In this document: in pieces, positions 47,964 to 60,818 of the stretch
How the letters are laid out: the number at the start of each line of letters is the position of its first letter
How positions within the stretch are numbered: the stretch's first letter is position 1
Source of the DNA: Opisthocomus hoazin
Taxonomy: Eukaryota > Chordata > Aves > Opisthocomiformes > Opisthocomidae
NCBI RefSeq assembly: GCF_030867145.1
Contig: NC_134440.1
Span: 6,510,001 to 6,574,000, forward strand
Length of the DNA: 64,000 nt
Reading direction: 5' to 3'
Notes under the pieces: generated by a model
Told to the model about the DNA's origin: nothing
Seen by the model: only the letters and a program-made list of their open reading frames with translations
The model's database searches: none
Position numbers and translations under genes: made by a program

Positions 47964-49059
47964 ATGGTTACCAGCCGTGGGAAAGCTGTTGCTCGAAGGA
48001 GTGTGGGGACCCAGACGGAGGCCCCCACGCAAGAACGCGGGTGTCCAGGTCTCTGGCTGCAGGGAGGGCCTGAGCCTGGCGCTCGTACCGGAGGACAGCA
48101 GAGACAGCGGCTGTGTTCGGTGCGAGCAGGTGAATGACCTGCTCAGCCTGGTGGCAGAGCTGAAGGAGGAAGTGGAGAGGCTGAGGAGCATCCGGGAGTG
48201 TGAGAGGGAGATCGACTGGTGGAGCCGCACCCTGCCCTCCCTGAGGCAGAGGCAGCAGGAGGCGGCTCCACAGAAAGCAGAGAACCCCCTACGCTCTTGC
48301 CACCGAGCAGAAAGAGGGGACCTAAGAGATGGGGGGGAATGGAAACGGGTTCCTGCTCGGGGTGGCAAGCGAATCTCCCCCCGGCCTCCCTCACCTGCCC
48401 AGTTGCCCTTAAGCAACAGATATGGGGCTCTGGAATATGAGGGACTGGCCACAGAGGATGTGGGTGAAGGTGAAGCTCCATCCAGGGGGTTGCCTAGAAC
48501 GAGTCAGACAGCCCCACGTATTACAACTGCCTCAACTAAGAAAAAAAGGAGGGTCATTGTCATAGGTGATTCCCTTCTGAGGGGAACAGAGGGCCCGATC
48601 TGCCGACCGGACCCATCCCACAGGGAAGTCTGCTGGCTCCCTGGGGCCCGGGTTAGGGATGTTGCGAAGAGACTCCCTGGTCTGGTGCAGCCTTCTGATT
48701 ACTACCCCCTCTTGGTAATGCAGGTTGGCGGGGACGAGATCGCAGAAAGAAGTCCCAAGGCCATCAAAAGGGACTTCAGGGCACTGGGGCGACTGGTTGA
48801 GGGATCAGGGGCGCAGGTGGTGTTTTCCTCCATCCCATCAGTGGCAGGGAACAGCACTGAAAGGGGCAGGAAAACTCACCTGGTTAACAGGTGGCTCAGG
48901 GACTGGTGCCATCAGTCAAATTTTGGCTTCTTTGATCATGGGGAGGTGCACACAGCACCGGGCCTGCTGGCGACAGGTGGAACTCAGCTATCTCAAAGGG
49001 GAAAAAGAATTCTTGGCCACGAGCTGGCCCCGGGGCTCATTGAGAGGGCTTTAAACTAG
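47964..49059 (+). pseudogene. CR1 ORF1, unit 2
   Basis: Same as unit 1 ORF1, including the single frame change and the GGTQLS replacement of the catalytic block, so it did not evolve separately. Confidence 0.85.
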
Positions 49060-49115
49060 GTTCGAAGGGGGGAGGGGATATTGCCCAGCTCACTAGGGAT
49101 GAGCCTAGGCTTGGC

Positions 49116-52053
49116 GTGCCAAGGCCAGGCATGAGATTGACAGCCCAGCTCAAGTGTGTTTACACCAATGCACGTAGCATGGGCAATAAACAGGAGGAGC
49201 TGGAAGCCATTATACAGCAGGACGGCTACGACTTGGTCGCCATCACAGAAACGTGGTGGGACAACTGGCATGACTGGCATGCTGTCATGGATGGCTACAG
49301 ACTCTTTAGGAGAGACAGACCAACAAGGAGAGGTGGTGGAGTTGCTCTACATGTGAGGGAGCAACTGCAATGCATTGAGCTTGGCCTGGGGGCAAATGAG
49401 GAACAAGTTGAAAGCTTGTGGGTTAGAATTAAGGGACAGGCTCATACAGGTGACATTGTGGTGGGTGTGTTCTACAGGCCACCTGAGCAGGAGGAGGAGG
49501 TTGATGAGGCCTTCTACAGGCAGCTGCAAGCAGCCTCACAGTCACAGGCCCTGGTTCTCATGGGGGACTTCAACCACCCTGACATCAGCTGGGAAGACCA
49601 TACAGCTAGGCAGGCGCAATCCAGGAGGTTCCTACAGAGCATCGATGATAACTTTCTGATGCAAGTGGTGGAGGAACCAACAAGGAAAGGCGCGCTGCTG
49701 GACCTTGTGTTAACAAACAAGGAGGGACTGGTGGAGGATGTGAAGGTAGGAGGTAGACTCGGCTGCAGTGACCATGAAATGGTCGAGTTCAGGATCCTGC
49801 GTAGAGGAAGCAGGGCGATAAGCAGGATCAAAACCTTGGACCTCAGGAGGGCTGACTTTGCCCTCTTCAAGGAGCTACTGGGAGGTATCCCGTGGGCCAG
49901 GGCTCTCGAAGGCAGGGGGGTCCATGAGTGGTGGTCGCTCTTTAAACGACACTTCCTCCATGCTCAGGAGCAATGCATTCCCCTGAGAAAGAAATCGAGC
50001 AAAGGAGGTAGGAGACCTGCATGGTTAAACAAGGAGCTTCTAGCAGAGATCAGGCAGAAGAGAAAGGTCCATGGAATGTGGAAAGAGGGGCAGGCCACTT
50101 GGGAAGAGTACAGGAACGTGGTGAGAGCATGCAGGGATGCGACGAGGAAGGCCAAGGCCCACCTGGAATTGAAGCTGGCAAGGGATGTCAAAAACAACAA
50201 GAAGGGCTTCTTCAACTACATCAGCAGTAAAAGAAAGGCTAGGGACAATGTGGGGCCGCTGCTGAATGAGGCGGGTGTCCTGGCGATGGAGGATGCGGAG
50301 AAGGCAGAGCTACCGAATGCCTTCTTTGCTTCAGTCTTCAGTGCTAAGACTGGCCCTCAGGAATCCCAGGCCCTGGAGGTAAGAGATGAAGCGTACAAAG
50401 AGGACGACTTTCCCTTGGTCGAGGAGGACTGTGTGAGGGATCGCTTAAGCGATCTGGAAGTCCACAAATCCATGGGCCCTGATGGAATGCACCCACGAGT
50501 GCTGAGAGAGCTGGCGGATGTCATTGCTGAGCCACTCTCCATCATCTTTGAGAGGTCCTGGAGGACAGGAGAGGTGCCCGAGGACTGGAGAAAGGCCAAT
50601 GTCACTCCAATCTTCAAAAAGGGCAAGAAGGAGGACCCAGGGAACTACAGGCCGGTCAGCCTCACCTCCATTCCGGGAAAGGTGATGGAGCAGCTTATCC
50701 TGGAGGTCATCAACAAGCAAGTGGAGGAAAAGAAGGTTATCAGGAGTAGTCAGCATGGATTCACCAAAGGGAAATCATGCCTGACCAATCTGATAGCTTT
50801 CTACGATGACATGACTAGCTGGGTAGATGAAGGGAGAGCAGTGGATGTTGTCTACCTAGACTTCAGCAAGGCTTTCGTCACAGTCTCCCATAATATCCTC
50901 CTAGAGAAGCTCAGGAAGTATGGGCTGTATGAGTGGTCAGTGAGGTGGATTGAGAACTGGCTAAATGGCAGAGCTCAGGGGGTTGTCATCAGCAGCGCTG
51001 AGTCTGGTTGGAGGCCGGTAACCAGTGATGTGCCCCAGGGGTCAGTACTGGGCCCAGCCTTGTTCAACTTCTTCATCAGTGACCTGGATGAAGAGTTAGA
51101 ATGTACCCTCAGCAAGTTTGCTGATGACACCAAACTGGGAGGAGTGGCTGATAACACCAGCAGGCTGTGCTGCCATTCAGCGTGACCTGGACAGGCTGGA
51201 GAGTTGGGCAGAGAGGAACCTGATGAGGTTCAACAAAGGCAAATGCAGGGTCCTGCACATGGGGATGAACAACCCTATGCATCAGTACAGGCTTGGGGCG
51301 GACCTGCTGGAGAGCAGCTCTGCGGAGAGGGACCTGGGTGTCCTGGTGGACAACAGGTTAACCATGAGCCAGCAGCGTGCCCTGGCTGCCAAGAAGGCCA
51401 ATGGGATCCTGGGGTGCATTCAGAGGAGCGTGGCCAGCAGGTCGAGGGAGGTTCTCCTTCCCCTCTACACTGCCCTAGTGAGGCCCCATCTGGAGTACGC
51501 TGTCCAGTTCTGGGCTCCCCAGTTCAAGAAAGATGAGGAGCTACTGGAGAAAGTCCAGTACAGGGCTACAAGGATGTTGAGGGGACTGGAGCATCTCTCC
51601 TGCGAGGAGAGGCTGAGGGAGCTGGGCTTGTTCAGCCTGGAGAAGAGAAGGCTGAGAGGGGACCTTAGAAATGCATCTAAATATCTGCAGGTTGGGTGTC
51701 AGGAGGACGGGGCCAGACTCTGTTCAGTGGCGCCCAGCAACATGACAAGGGGCAACAGGCACAAACTGAAGCAGAGGAAGCTCCAGCTGAACCCGAGGAA
51801 GAACTTCTTCCCTCTGAGGGTGACAGAGCCCTGGCCCAGGCTGCCCAGCGAGGCTGTGGGGTCTCCTTCTCTGGAGATATTCCAGCCGCGCCTGGACGCG
51901 GTGCTGTGCAGCCTGCTCTGGGTGACCCTGCTTGGGCAGGGGGTTGGGCTGGGTGATCCCAGAGGTCCCAGTCAACCCCAAACATTCTGTGGTTCTGTGA
52001 CTCACAGAGGGCCCTGGCAACCCCCACCATTCCGTGATTCCGTGATTCCGTGA
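49116..52053 (+). pseudogene. CR1 ORF2, unit 2
   Basis: Same 689-codon main frame as in unit 1, with endonuclease and reverse transcriptase motifs and the shared frame change after FADDTKLGG. The C-terminal part continues in the 51118 frame. Confidence 0.87.
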
Positions 52054-52220
52054 GTGTGCAGGGAGCGTGCAGGGAGTGTGCAGAGAGGCCAGGCGTACAC
52101 AGGGAGCAAGTCGCGAGCGTGGAGCATGAGCAGTGACCACGCAAGGAGCACGCGGTAAGTGTGCATTAAGCGTGCAGTGAGTGTGCAGACAGGCCAGGAG
52201 CGTGCAGGGAGCTTTCTACG

Positions 52221-52342
52221 AAAGGACAAGGGGCAACGGGCACAAACTGAAGCAGAGGAAGCTCCAGCTGAACCCGAGGAAGAACTTCTTCCCTCTGAGG
52301 GTGACGGAGCCCTGGCCCAGGCTGCCCAGGGAGGCTGTGGAT
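52221..52342 (+). repeat. CR1 fragment at the junction of units 2 and 3
   Basis: Same fragment and same fusion point (GAGGCTGTGGATGGGCCCAG) as at 40517-40638. Identity of the two junctions shows that one founding breakpoint was later amplified. Confidence 0.92.
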
Positions 52343-52566
52343 GGGCCCAGATGGTATCCCAGATCTCTTCCTATGGGATTTAGGCAAGGTTTCCTGTTGA
52401 GAGCACTGCTTCTAATCGCTGCCCTTCTGTGCTGCCTTGCAGATCGGGACCAGATGAGCAGAGGGAGGTTTCTGTGAAGATCAGAGCCCCGGGAAGTGGC
52501 CCAGCAGTGCCGCGTCTCTGGCTGTTGTCGCTACGGTCCTGGAAAAGCAAGAAGAGGAGAAGCAAA

Positions 52567-55500
52567 ATGTCCCGCGCTTTAAAGCAAGTGTTCAATAAAG
52601 ACAAAACCTTCCGGCCCAAGCGCAAGTTTGAGCCGGGGACTCAGCGGTTTGAGCTGCACAAGAAGGCTCAGGCCTCGCTCAACGCTGGCCTGGACTTGAA
52701 AGTGGCCGTCCAGCTGCCGCCAGGAGAGGAGCAGAACGACTGGGTGGCCGTGCACGTGGTGGACTTCTTCAACCGCATCAACCTGATCTATGGCACCATC
52801 AGTGTCTATTGCACGGAGCAGTCCTGCCCTGTCATGTCGGGGGGCCCCAAGTACGAGTACCGATGGCAGGACGAGCACAAGTACCGAAAACCCACAGCCC
52901 TTTCTGCTCCCCAGTACATGAACCTCTTGATGGACTGGATTGAGGTACAGACCAACAACGAGGACATCTTTCCCACAAATGTTGGTGAGTTTGGGCTGGA
53001 GGGCGGAGAGGGGCTGGTGCAGAGCCTTCTGCTTTGAGCTCTTGGGTCCCGTTTCTGGTCCGGGAGATGCCGTTGCATAGGTCACCCACAGAATCACAGA
53101 ATGGTGGGGGTTGGCAGGGCCCTCTGTGGGTGACCCAGCCCAACCCCCCGCCGAAGCAGGGTCACCCAGAGCAGGCTGCACAGCACTGCGTCCAGGCAGA
53201 GCTTGAATATCTCCAGAGAAGGAGACTCCACAACCTCCCTGGGCAGCCTGGGCCAGGGCTCCGTCACCCTCAGAGTGAAGAAGTTCTTCTTCGGGTTCTT
53301 CTGCTGCTACCCGAGCAGCAGAGCTAGTTCCTTTGTGCTGCGCAGAGGCTGGCGGCGTAGTAAGCTCTTCTGAGCACTTGAGAAAGTTCAGAGCTCTTGT
53401 GGAGTGCTAAAATACCCCGAGCTGTGCCAGATCCCCTGTGGAGTCCTGGATCCCTCGAGGAAAGCCGAGCTGAGCCTAGGCAGCGAAAACAAGAGGCTGC
53501 TCTTGGAGAAGTCGGTCTCTGACATGACTCTTGCGTCCTTCATGCTGGACGTGGTCTCCTGACGGACGGCTCTTTCGGAGCTGATTGCTAGCTTGGGTTC
53601 GAGGCGCGTGCTCGGCATCGGCCTGGTGATGGTGGCCGCGTTTCCATAATTAGCCTCTTTATTATTACAGGCTGGCGTTAGCTGACTCTGCCCTTTCTAG
53701 CTCGGGGCTTCCTGGCGTGCCCTTGGCTGTTTGTTGCAGTGGGGTGGGATGCTGACATGTGCGGGGAGGGAGGGGCAGGGTTTGATCTGTTGCCAGGGTG
53801 ATGGAAAGGAGAATTTGGCCAAAGACACCTAAACCTGCATATCCAGACGCAGTTTTGTGTACTGGCTTTGGGACAAGGATTGTTGGCTTTTTTTTTTATT
53901 TTGTGCTGAGTAAGGCATGAGAACTCAGTGTCTAACGCATGAGGTAAATATGATTGATCCCACCCAGAGCTTTCATCTTCTGGGACGCCAAAGACAAGAG
54001 GCAGCAGAGCTCCCTCCCTCCTGCCCCGGCGTTCATCCCGTCGGAGCTCTGATGGGACGAGGTTGGCCTCTGACAGGGACACGTCTGCCGCCTCTGCCAC
54101 ACCGGCATCCGCGGAGCTCTGCCAGAACGCTGCTGAAACCCGGCGTGAGCGGGCAGAGCGGGGAGCTGGGCCGTAAAGAGCCGGTCCTTCAGACAGCCGC
54201 AGCGCTGCAGTCCTCCCCGCCTGTTCCTCCGGTCGCCCGAACGGCTGCTGCCTGGCTTTGGCGTTGCTGTTTCCAGCTCCGCTTCTACCAGATTCCTCGC
54301 CCTTAAGGCTGACTGACGCGCTGCGGTTCTTGCGGAGCGCTGAAAGGGTCGAACTAATCCCCGCTCCTCCAGAAGCAACCTGTGTGGACTTTAAAGTGTA
54401 ATATTCTGCGGAGATGGGCAGTTGGCCAGGCCACTCCGCAGCAGGGCCCTGGCTATGCAGATGCCGAAGCACTGCCACCTTTAAAGGGGACCTTAAAGTC
54501 TTTCATTCTTAACCAAAGAGCTAAAGACAGACCAAAATACGAGATAACTGTGAGGAGTGAACAGCACCGAGTCTTGCTTTTGGGAAGTTGCTGCTGGAGT
54601 GGAACTCGGTCGTGTCTGGTGTTTGTGTAAACACGACGAGTAGGAGTAGAAGAGAGCTCTGTCAGACTGCAGCAGCTGCTGGGAATCTCCGAGGCTGGTC
54701 TCTTGCTTTTGGTCGCTGGCAGCGATCGATGGCACGCAGCGCTCCGTCGCTTAAGAAGTCTGTGCTTTGAAAAATCTGATCCCAATGGAAGGGAAGAAGG
54801 AGAGGGGAACTGGGAATTACCAGGGACAGAAGCCCTCTGGCCTCAATCAGTCAGTTTTGTCAGTTTATTTTAGCCCCGAGGAACTGGTTTTGACTTGGCT
54901 GAAGGTTTCTCGTGGTTGTGCCTCTCCTCCCAGGTACTCCCTTCCCCAAGAACTTCCTCCCGGTGGTGAAGAAGATCCTGTCCAGGCTGTTCCGGGTCTT
55001 TGTCCACGTCTACATCCACCATTTTGACAGGATCACCCAGATGGGGTCGGAAGCCCACGTCAACACCTGCTACAAGCACTTTTACTACTTCGTGAAAGAG
55101 TTCAATCTCATAGACACCAAGGAGCTGGAACCGCTGGTGAGTGGCTGCCTGGGCTCGAGGCACGCGTTGGTCTGTCGGGATCCGCAGCTGGTGGGGTGGG
55201 CTGGGGCTGGAGGGGTCGCAGAGGTCTCTGGAGCGTCCTCGAAACCAGTTCCCCAAATTCAGGCCATCGGTTGGCCTCGCGGTTTTACTGTCGGGGAACT
55301 GGGAGTGGGGACGTGCGAGCGCAGCTGAGCCGGGGCCGGTTGGGCATTGGCTGGGGGAAGCTGACTTGTTCCCCAGTGGCCTCCTTGCGTTTCCAGCAGC
55401 TGGCTCGCCGTGGCTGCGTGCGCGGCGTGAGCCTGGCGCTGTTAGCCATCCAGGGCGCAGAGGGAAGGGTAGAACCTCCATCCCTGCGCTTACTTCCCAT

Positions 55501-56056
55501 GCTGAAGAGCAAGGACAACACCACTGCCCTCACAAGGAGTCTGGAGGGTGGGACCAGTTAGGCCTGGGAGGTGGTGATGGTGTTTCTAAAGCCGTGAGCA
55601 GCAGAGCTGACGTGCAGAGCCGTTGGGCAGCGGTGCCTGGCCGCGGGGGGAGCAGGGACCTGCCCAAACTGGAGCTCTCGGTAGCGTAGAGTCGTAGAAT
55701 CACTGAGGTTGGAAAAGACCTCGAAGATCAAGTGCAGCTGTCAACCCAACACCCCCATGCCTGCCAAACCATGTCCTGAAGTGCCACGTCTACACGGTTT
55801 TGAACCCCTCCAGGGATGGGGACTCCCCCACTGCCCTGGGCAGCCTGGGCCAAGGCCCTGACCACTCGTTCAGTGAAGAAATTTCAGGAAAGCAATAAAG
55901 CAGTGTCACCACGTGCCTGAGAAGGGCGTTTCCGACTACACAAAGGTGAGGCTTTCTCATCTGCACCCTCACCTGGCAGTCTGGGTCTTCATTCGTGGTC
56001 CCTTGTCTTCTCTGTCCCTTTGGCAGAAGGAAATGACCTCCCGGATGTGCCACTGA
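52567..56056 (+). CDS. MOB3A: MOB3A copy 3 (3 coding exons, no own promoter)
   Basis: Coding exons 52567-52984, 54934-55136 and 56027-56056, with the exon 2 acceptor at 52442/52443. 216 residues, intact, zinc ligands and splice sites kept. Shares His3Arg, Asp80Val and Ile129Thr with copy 2 but has Glu103 and the nearby CCGAAAA of copy 1. It has private intronic changes clustered just after the exon 3 donor (about 55150-55192). Like copy 2 it has no promoter or first exon of its own. Confidence 0.9.
53088..53307 (-). repeat. CR1 3' fragment in MOB3A intron 2 (unit 3)
   Basis: Copy of 29684-29903 by segmental duplication. Confidence 0.93.
55688..55884 (-). repeat. CR1-like 3' fragment in MOB3A intron 3 (unit 3)
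   Basis: Copy of 32284-32480 by segmental duplication. Confidence 0.8.
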
Positions 56057-57347
56057 GACCAGAGCTTCCTGCGCCCGCCTCGGCGTCTCTCCTGAGGGCT
56101 CCGAGTCCCGCTCCTGCGCCGGAGCCGTGATGCAAGCGAAGAACAGAGAGACGCTTTGTTAAAGAAATCTATATATTTTTAATGAGTTTCAATGTAAAAC
56201 TGTGATGTTGCAGGAATATTTTTTTAAAGATGCTCTAGATAAACTAGTTTTTTATAGTAATTTCTATAAAAAAAAAAAAAAAAAAGAAAATATTTTTGGC
56301 CGCTTGGTGGAAATGCTTGCTCTGTGGGGAGGGAGGAGCCGCCCCGTGCTGCCTCTGCCTCGAGGGTCCCCTCTCTGCAGCGGCACCAAGCGAGCCGAGC
56401 CGGATGCCTCAGAAAGAGCCACGCGGTGTGTCTGGTGCTGCCGTGGCAGCGGTGCTTCCCTCCCGACACCCATTTCCCACCCGGGAAGGGAGGTTACCTG
56501 GGGACCGGGGAAGAAACGCCAGTGTACGTGGATCCCCTGCGGTGCTGTTTGGTTCCAGCACCTCTTGCACCGGCTGCGAGTCCCGTTTTGGGACAGAGCT
56601 GCTTTTGTGCTCGCCCTCCGCTTGGCCTCCTGTCCCCGAGGCTTGGCCCTCCTTGCTTTCCCTCTGAAAGAAGCTGACCTTGGGTTTCTTTGGTGGCGAG
56701 GCCAGCGCTGCCACCGCTGATGGCGTCCGAGCCGAGCTGCTCCCTGCGCTCAGCCCAGCGGCGGGGTCCCACGGGGGCTGGGGAGCCGCGCTGGCAGCGT
56801 TCGGCCGGGCTCACCTGTGCCTGGGGGGAGCGAGCAGAGGGAAGGCGCTGGGGCAGGCGTGGGGAAGCCGCTTCCCCATCTCGTGGTACGCTGACCCTGC
56901 TGAGAAGGAACTGGGCTGCTGGCCCTCCGGCCTCGCTTACTGGCGGTGTGGGGGCCATTTTCTGCTTCCCAAGAGGGTACGGAGCCTTCTCCCTCTTCCC
57001 GAGCAGCACGGCCCCCCGCAGCCACACGCGTCTCGTAACCAAAGCTGCAGACCGACGGCCCCGCTGCTGCTCGCGCAAGCGACTCGGCGGCGTGGCGAGG
57101 GCTTTGCAGGGCCCTCGAGGTAGGTAGATGGGTCTACCTAGGATCGGAGGGTTTACAGTAGGACAAAAGGTTTCTATGAACAATGACCAAAACGTACCGC
57201 TAACCACTTCTTCCTTACAAAGTTTTTCTGTGTCCTGGAATCTCTGTACGTATGTGACTCTCATTTCTCGTACTGTCGGTTGGACGCTCGTACCAATACC
57301 ACTGTAGTTCTCTGAAACGGAACAATAAATTATGTCGTATTTACATA
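56057..57347 (+). other. MOB3A: MOB3A 3' UTR, copy 3
   Basis: Matches copies 1 and 2, with poly(A) tract A18-G-A4 and AATAAA at 57324-57329. Confidence 0.65.
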
Positions 57348-59256
57348 GCACGCCCCGATTGCTGAATGTCTCGTGGTCACGCGTTCGCCAGAGGGGTTTT
57401 ATCAGCAAAATAAACAGGGTGTGTTTGGGCTCCCCGGGAAGGCCGCTGGAGTTGCTGAAAGCTCTTGGGCGAGCGCTTCTGGCCGTGCTGCCCTCGGGTT
57501 TGGTTCCTCCTGCTCTGGGGGGCCGGGGCTGCCCCCAGCTCCCCGTGCGTTCCCGGGGCCATGGGGCAGAGCACGCGGGCCTGGAGCTCACCCAGGGGGC
57601 TGGGGTCGTCCTGATTTGTCTTTCCAATGTCCCTGTACCCAAGGGCTGCTTCTCCCAGCCATAAACCTTGGGTGGATGTGGGCTGGAGAGGTGAACTCGA
57701 GTTTCCCCGCTTGCTGTTGGGCTCTTCGCTGCCGAGTAGCCGTGGGGCTGACGGGCTGCACTGGCCAAGGCTCTGCGTTCGGGGTCCGCAGGCTGTTTTC
57801 CGGAGGGGGAGAGGAATCCTGGGCTCTGCAGCCGTAGCTCCTGCCTGTCCCGGACCCAGCCGTGCCCTGCCTGCAGCACCAGGCCCTCCCGCTCCCCTGG
57901 CATGTCTGCCGCAGGCTCCCTGCCCAGCCCAGCTGCTGGTCCCCCCCAAGCCCCCTCCCGCCCCTCTCCTGGGTTTTCGTGGGTGCAGCTCAGCCGCAGC
58001 CCTGTCTCCCCTCGGCTGGGTGCTGCTGGAGGGTTTGGCGTGGCTGCCCGGTGCTGTGGCCCGAGCCCCCCGCGGAGCTGAGACCCAGCGCTGCTGGGGA
58101 GGGGGGGCAGCAACCCCCCAGCCCCTGCTGCCCCCGGGAGTGAGCGAGGCCGGATGCTGCGCAGGGGCAGGAAAGGGCACAAACCCGCATCCGCTGCTCT
58201 GTGTCGCACGCTGTCCCCAACAGAGGGGGCAGTCCCTCGCTGCCTCGCCTTACCCAAGGGCTTGGCCAGTGGCAGCATAAAAAAAGGGGCCCTCGGGTTC
58301 ATTTCTGCCCCCTGCGAAGCCAAGAGGGTGCCAGGATGCGGCCACTGGCCCCAGCGTCTGCCAGCCCGGGGGTGGTCGAGCCCCCGCCGCGGCTCCAATG
58401 CCCTGTGCGGGCAGCGAGGGTGCAGGGGGGGTGGTTCTGGGGATTTGGGACATTTTCTGCTCCTTCAGGGAAACCGGGCACTGCGCCAGCCTGGACCCCC
58501 CCCTCCCAGCGCATCCCCCAGCTCCCGGGGCGCCCGCAGCGAGCTGGCTGCAGTGCGTCGGGGATGCTCCTGTGGCTTTCGCCCCTTCCCGGGGAATCTG
58601 GAGGATGGAGAGGGGCAAAAAAGAGCCCCGGTTGTTTAAAAGCCGCCTGGAAATGCTTCTCCCATCTGCTGCCAGCGAGCAAGGCGGGACCCCCGCTGCG
58701 GCACGGCGCAAGCCCCCTCACCCCAAGCACCCTGAAAGCGCAGCTCCCAGAGCTCCCGGCCCGTGTTCTGGGGGTGCAGGGGTTTCCCCTCCCGCAGCGA
58801 CTCGCCCCGTCTTCCCCATGGACGCCCGCGCCGAGGCCCCGCTCAGCCCCGCCATCGCCAGCTCCTCGCGCCCCGGGTCTTGGCCGGTGCAGAGCAGTGG
58901 AGCTGGGGCCGGCCGTGTCCCTGCGGGGCTGCTGGGGGCCGGGGGGTGCTCCCCACTGCACCGGCGTCTCCCCTCAAAGGTGTTTTGGGGCGTGAAACCA
59001 CCCTGTGCCATGTTTGTGCCCTCCCCCGGGGCCACGCTACCCGGCTGCTTCGGCTGCGGGGTTACGGGTGCTCCCTAACCCCAAGGCATCTGGCTGGGGA
59101 AACTGAGGCACGGCACAACGCTCCCTGCCCCGCGCGTGGCCGCCCTTCCTTGGGCAGCTCTGCCGCGGGGGGCCCTGGGCGTAGGGGGAGGCACCCCCAA
59201 AATACGAGAAACCCAAGTGGGGTTTGGGGACCGGGGACACGTCCCTGGGGAGAAAC
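57348..59256. other. GC-rich spacer, unit 3
   Basis: Copy of 33941-35849, no gene recognised. Confidence 0.6.
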
Positions 59257-59666
59257 CCAGCTACTGAAGGTGAAGGGCTCTGGAGCAGAGGCTCGCGCCG
59301 AGGGACCCTTTCTCCAGTGGCAAAACCGCAGCGGCGAGGCGGCAAAAAGTGCCGAGAGAGAGAGAGGAGACCCCAGCCCTCCCCCGAGCGGGAAAGCGGG
59401 AAGTGCCAACGAGCGGCAGCTCTGCCTCAGCGGGCGCGGAGTCGAGTGTGACAGCGGCCAAACCCCCGCACGGGTAAGAGCGGCCCCCAGGGAGCGCGAG
59501 CGACCAGAGCCGGCAAACAGAGCCGGCGCAGCAGCCCGGGAGCGGCGCAGCGGTTTGCGCAGCGGTTTGCGCAGCAGTTCGAGCGGGGAAGGCGACTGGC
59601 AGGGTGCAGCCGCCCCTGCTGGCAACTCAAGCAGGGGGCATCGCCTATCCAGGAGATATTCTAGCC

Positions 59667-60762
59667 ATGGTTACCAGCCGTGGGAAAGCTGTTGCTCGAA
59701 GGAGTGTGGGGACCCAGACGGAGGCCCCCACGCAAGAACGCGGGTGTCCAGGTCTCTGGCTGCAGGGAGGGCCTGAGCCTGGCGCTCGTACCGGAGGACA
59801 GCAGAGACAGCGGCTGTGTTCGGTGCGAGCAGGTGAATGACCTGCTCAGCCTGGTGGCAGAGCTGAAGGAGGAAGTGGAGAGGCTGAGGAGCATCCGGGA
59901 GTGTGAGAGGGAGATCGACTGGTGGAGCCGCACCCTGCCCTCCCTGAGGCAGAGGCAGCAGGAGGCGGCTCCACAGAAAGCAGAGAACCCCCTACGCTCT
60001 TGCCACCGAGCAGAAAGAGGGGACCTAAGAGATGGGGGGGAATGGAAACGGGTTCCTGCTCGGGGTGGCAAGCGAATCTCCCCCCGGCCTCCCTCACCTG
60101 CCCAGTTGCCCTTAAGCAACAGATATGGGGCTCTGGAATATGAGGGACTGGCCACAGAGGATGTGGGTGAAGGTGAAGCTCCATCCAGGGGGTTGCCTAG
60201 AACGAGTCAGACAGCCCCACGTATTACAACTGCCTCAACTAAGAAAAAAAGGAGGGTCATTGTCATAGGTGATTCCCTTCTGAGGGGAACAGAGGGCCCG
60301 ATCTGCCGACCGGACCCATCCCACAGGGAAGTCTGCTGGCTCCCTGGGGCCCGGGTTAGGGATGTTGCGAAGAGACTCCCTGGTCTGGTGCAGCCTTCTG
60401 ATTACTACCCCCTCTTGGTAATGCAGGTTGGCGGGGACGAGATCGCAGAAAGAAGTCCCAAGGCCATCAAAAGGGACTTCAGGGCACTGGGGCGACTGGT
60501 TGAGGGATCAGGGGCGCAGGTGGTGTTTTCCTCCATCCCATCAGTGGCAGGGAACAGCACTGAAAGGGGCAGGAAAACTCACCTGGTTAACAGGTGGCTC
60601 AGGGACTGGTGCCATCAGTCAAATTTTGGCTTCTTTGATCATGGGGAGGTGCACACAGCACCGGGCCTGCTGGCGACAGGTGGAACTCAGCTATCTCAAA
60701 GGGGAAAAAGAATTCTTGGCCACGAGCTGGCCCCGGGGCTCATTGAGAGGGCTTTAAACTAG
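59667..60762 (+). pseudogene. CR1 ORF1, unit 3
   Basis: Same as ORF1 of units 1 and 2, including the frame change and GGTQLS. Confidence 0.85.
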
Positions 60763-60818
60763 GTTCGAAGGGGGGAGGGGATATTGCCCAGCTCACTAGG
60801 GATGAGCCTAGGCTTGGC

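Larger units (their letters stand above)
47554..52053 (+). mobile_element. Nearly full-length CR1 LINE, unit 2
   Basis: Copy of the unit 1 CR1 by segmental duplication, with the same frame changes in both ORFs. ORF1 spans 47964-49059; ORF2 spans 49116-51185 and continues in another frame to 52053. In the 5' UTR the 12-bp repeats read GCGCAGCGGTTT twice where unit 1 has GCGCAGCAGTTT, shared with unit 3. Confidence 0.88.
40639..52342 (+). repeat. Tandem unit 2 (11,704 bp)
   Basis: Copy of 28939-40638. In the stretches compared, only occasional single-base changes and the poly(A) length (+4) differ from unit 1. Same internal order: MOB3A exons 2-4, spacer, CR1, minisatellite, CR1 fragment. Junctions at both ends are the same fused sequence. 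Confidence 0.96.
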
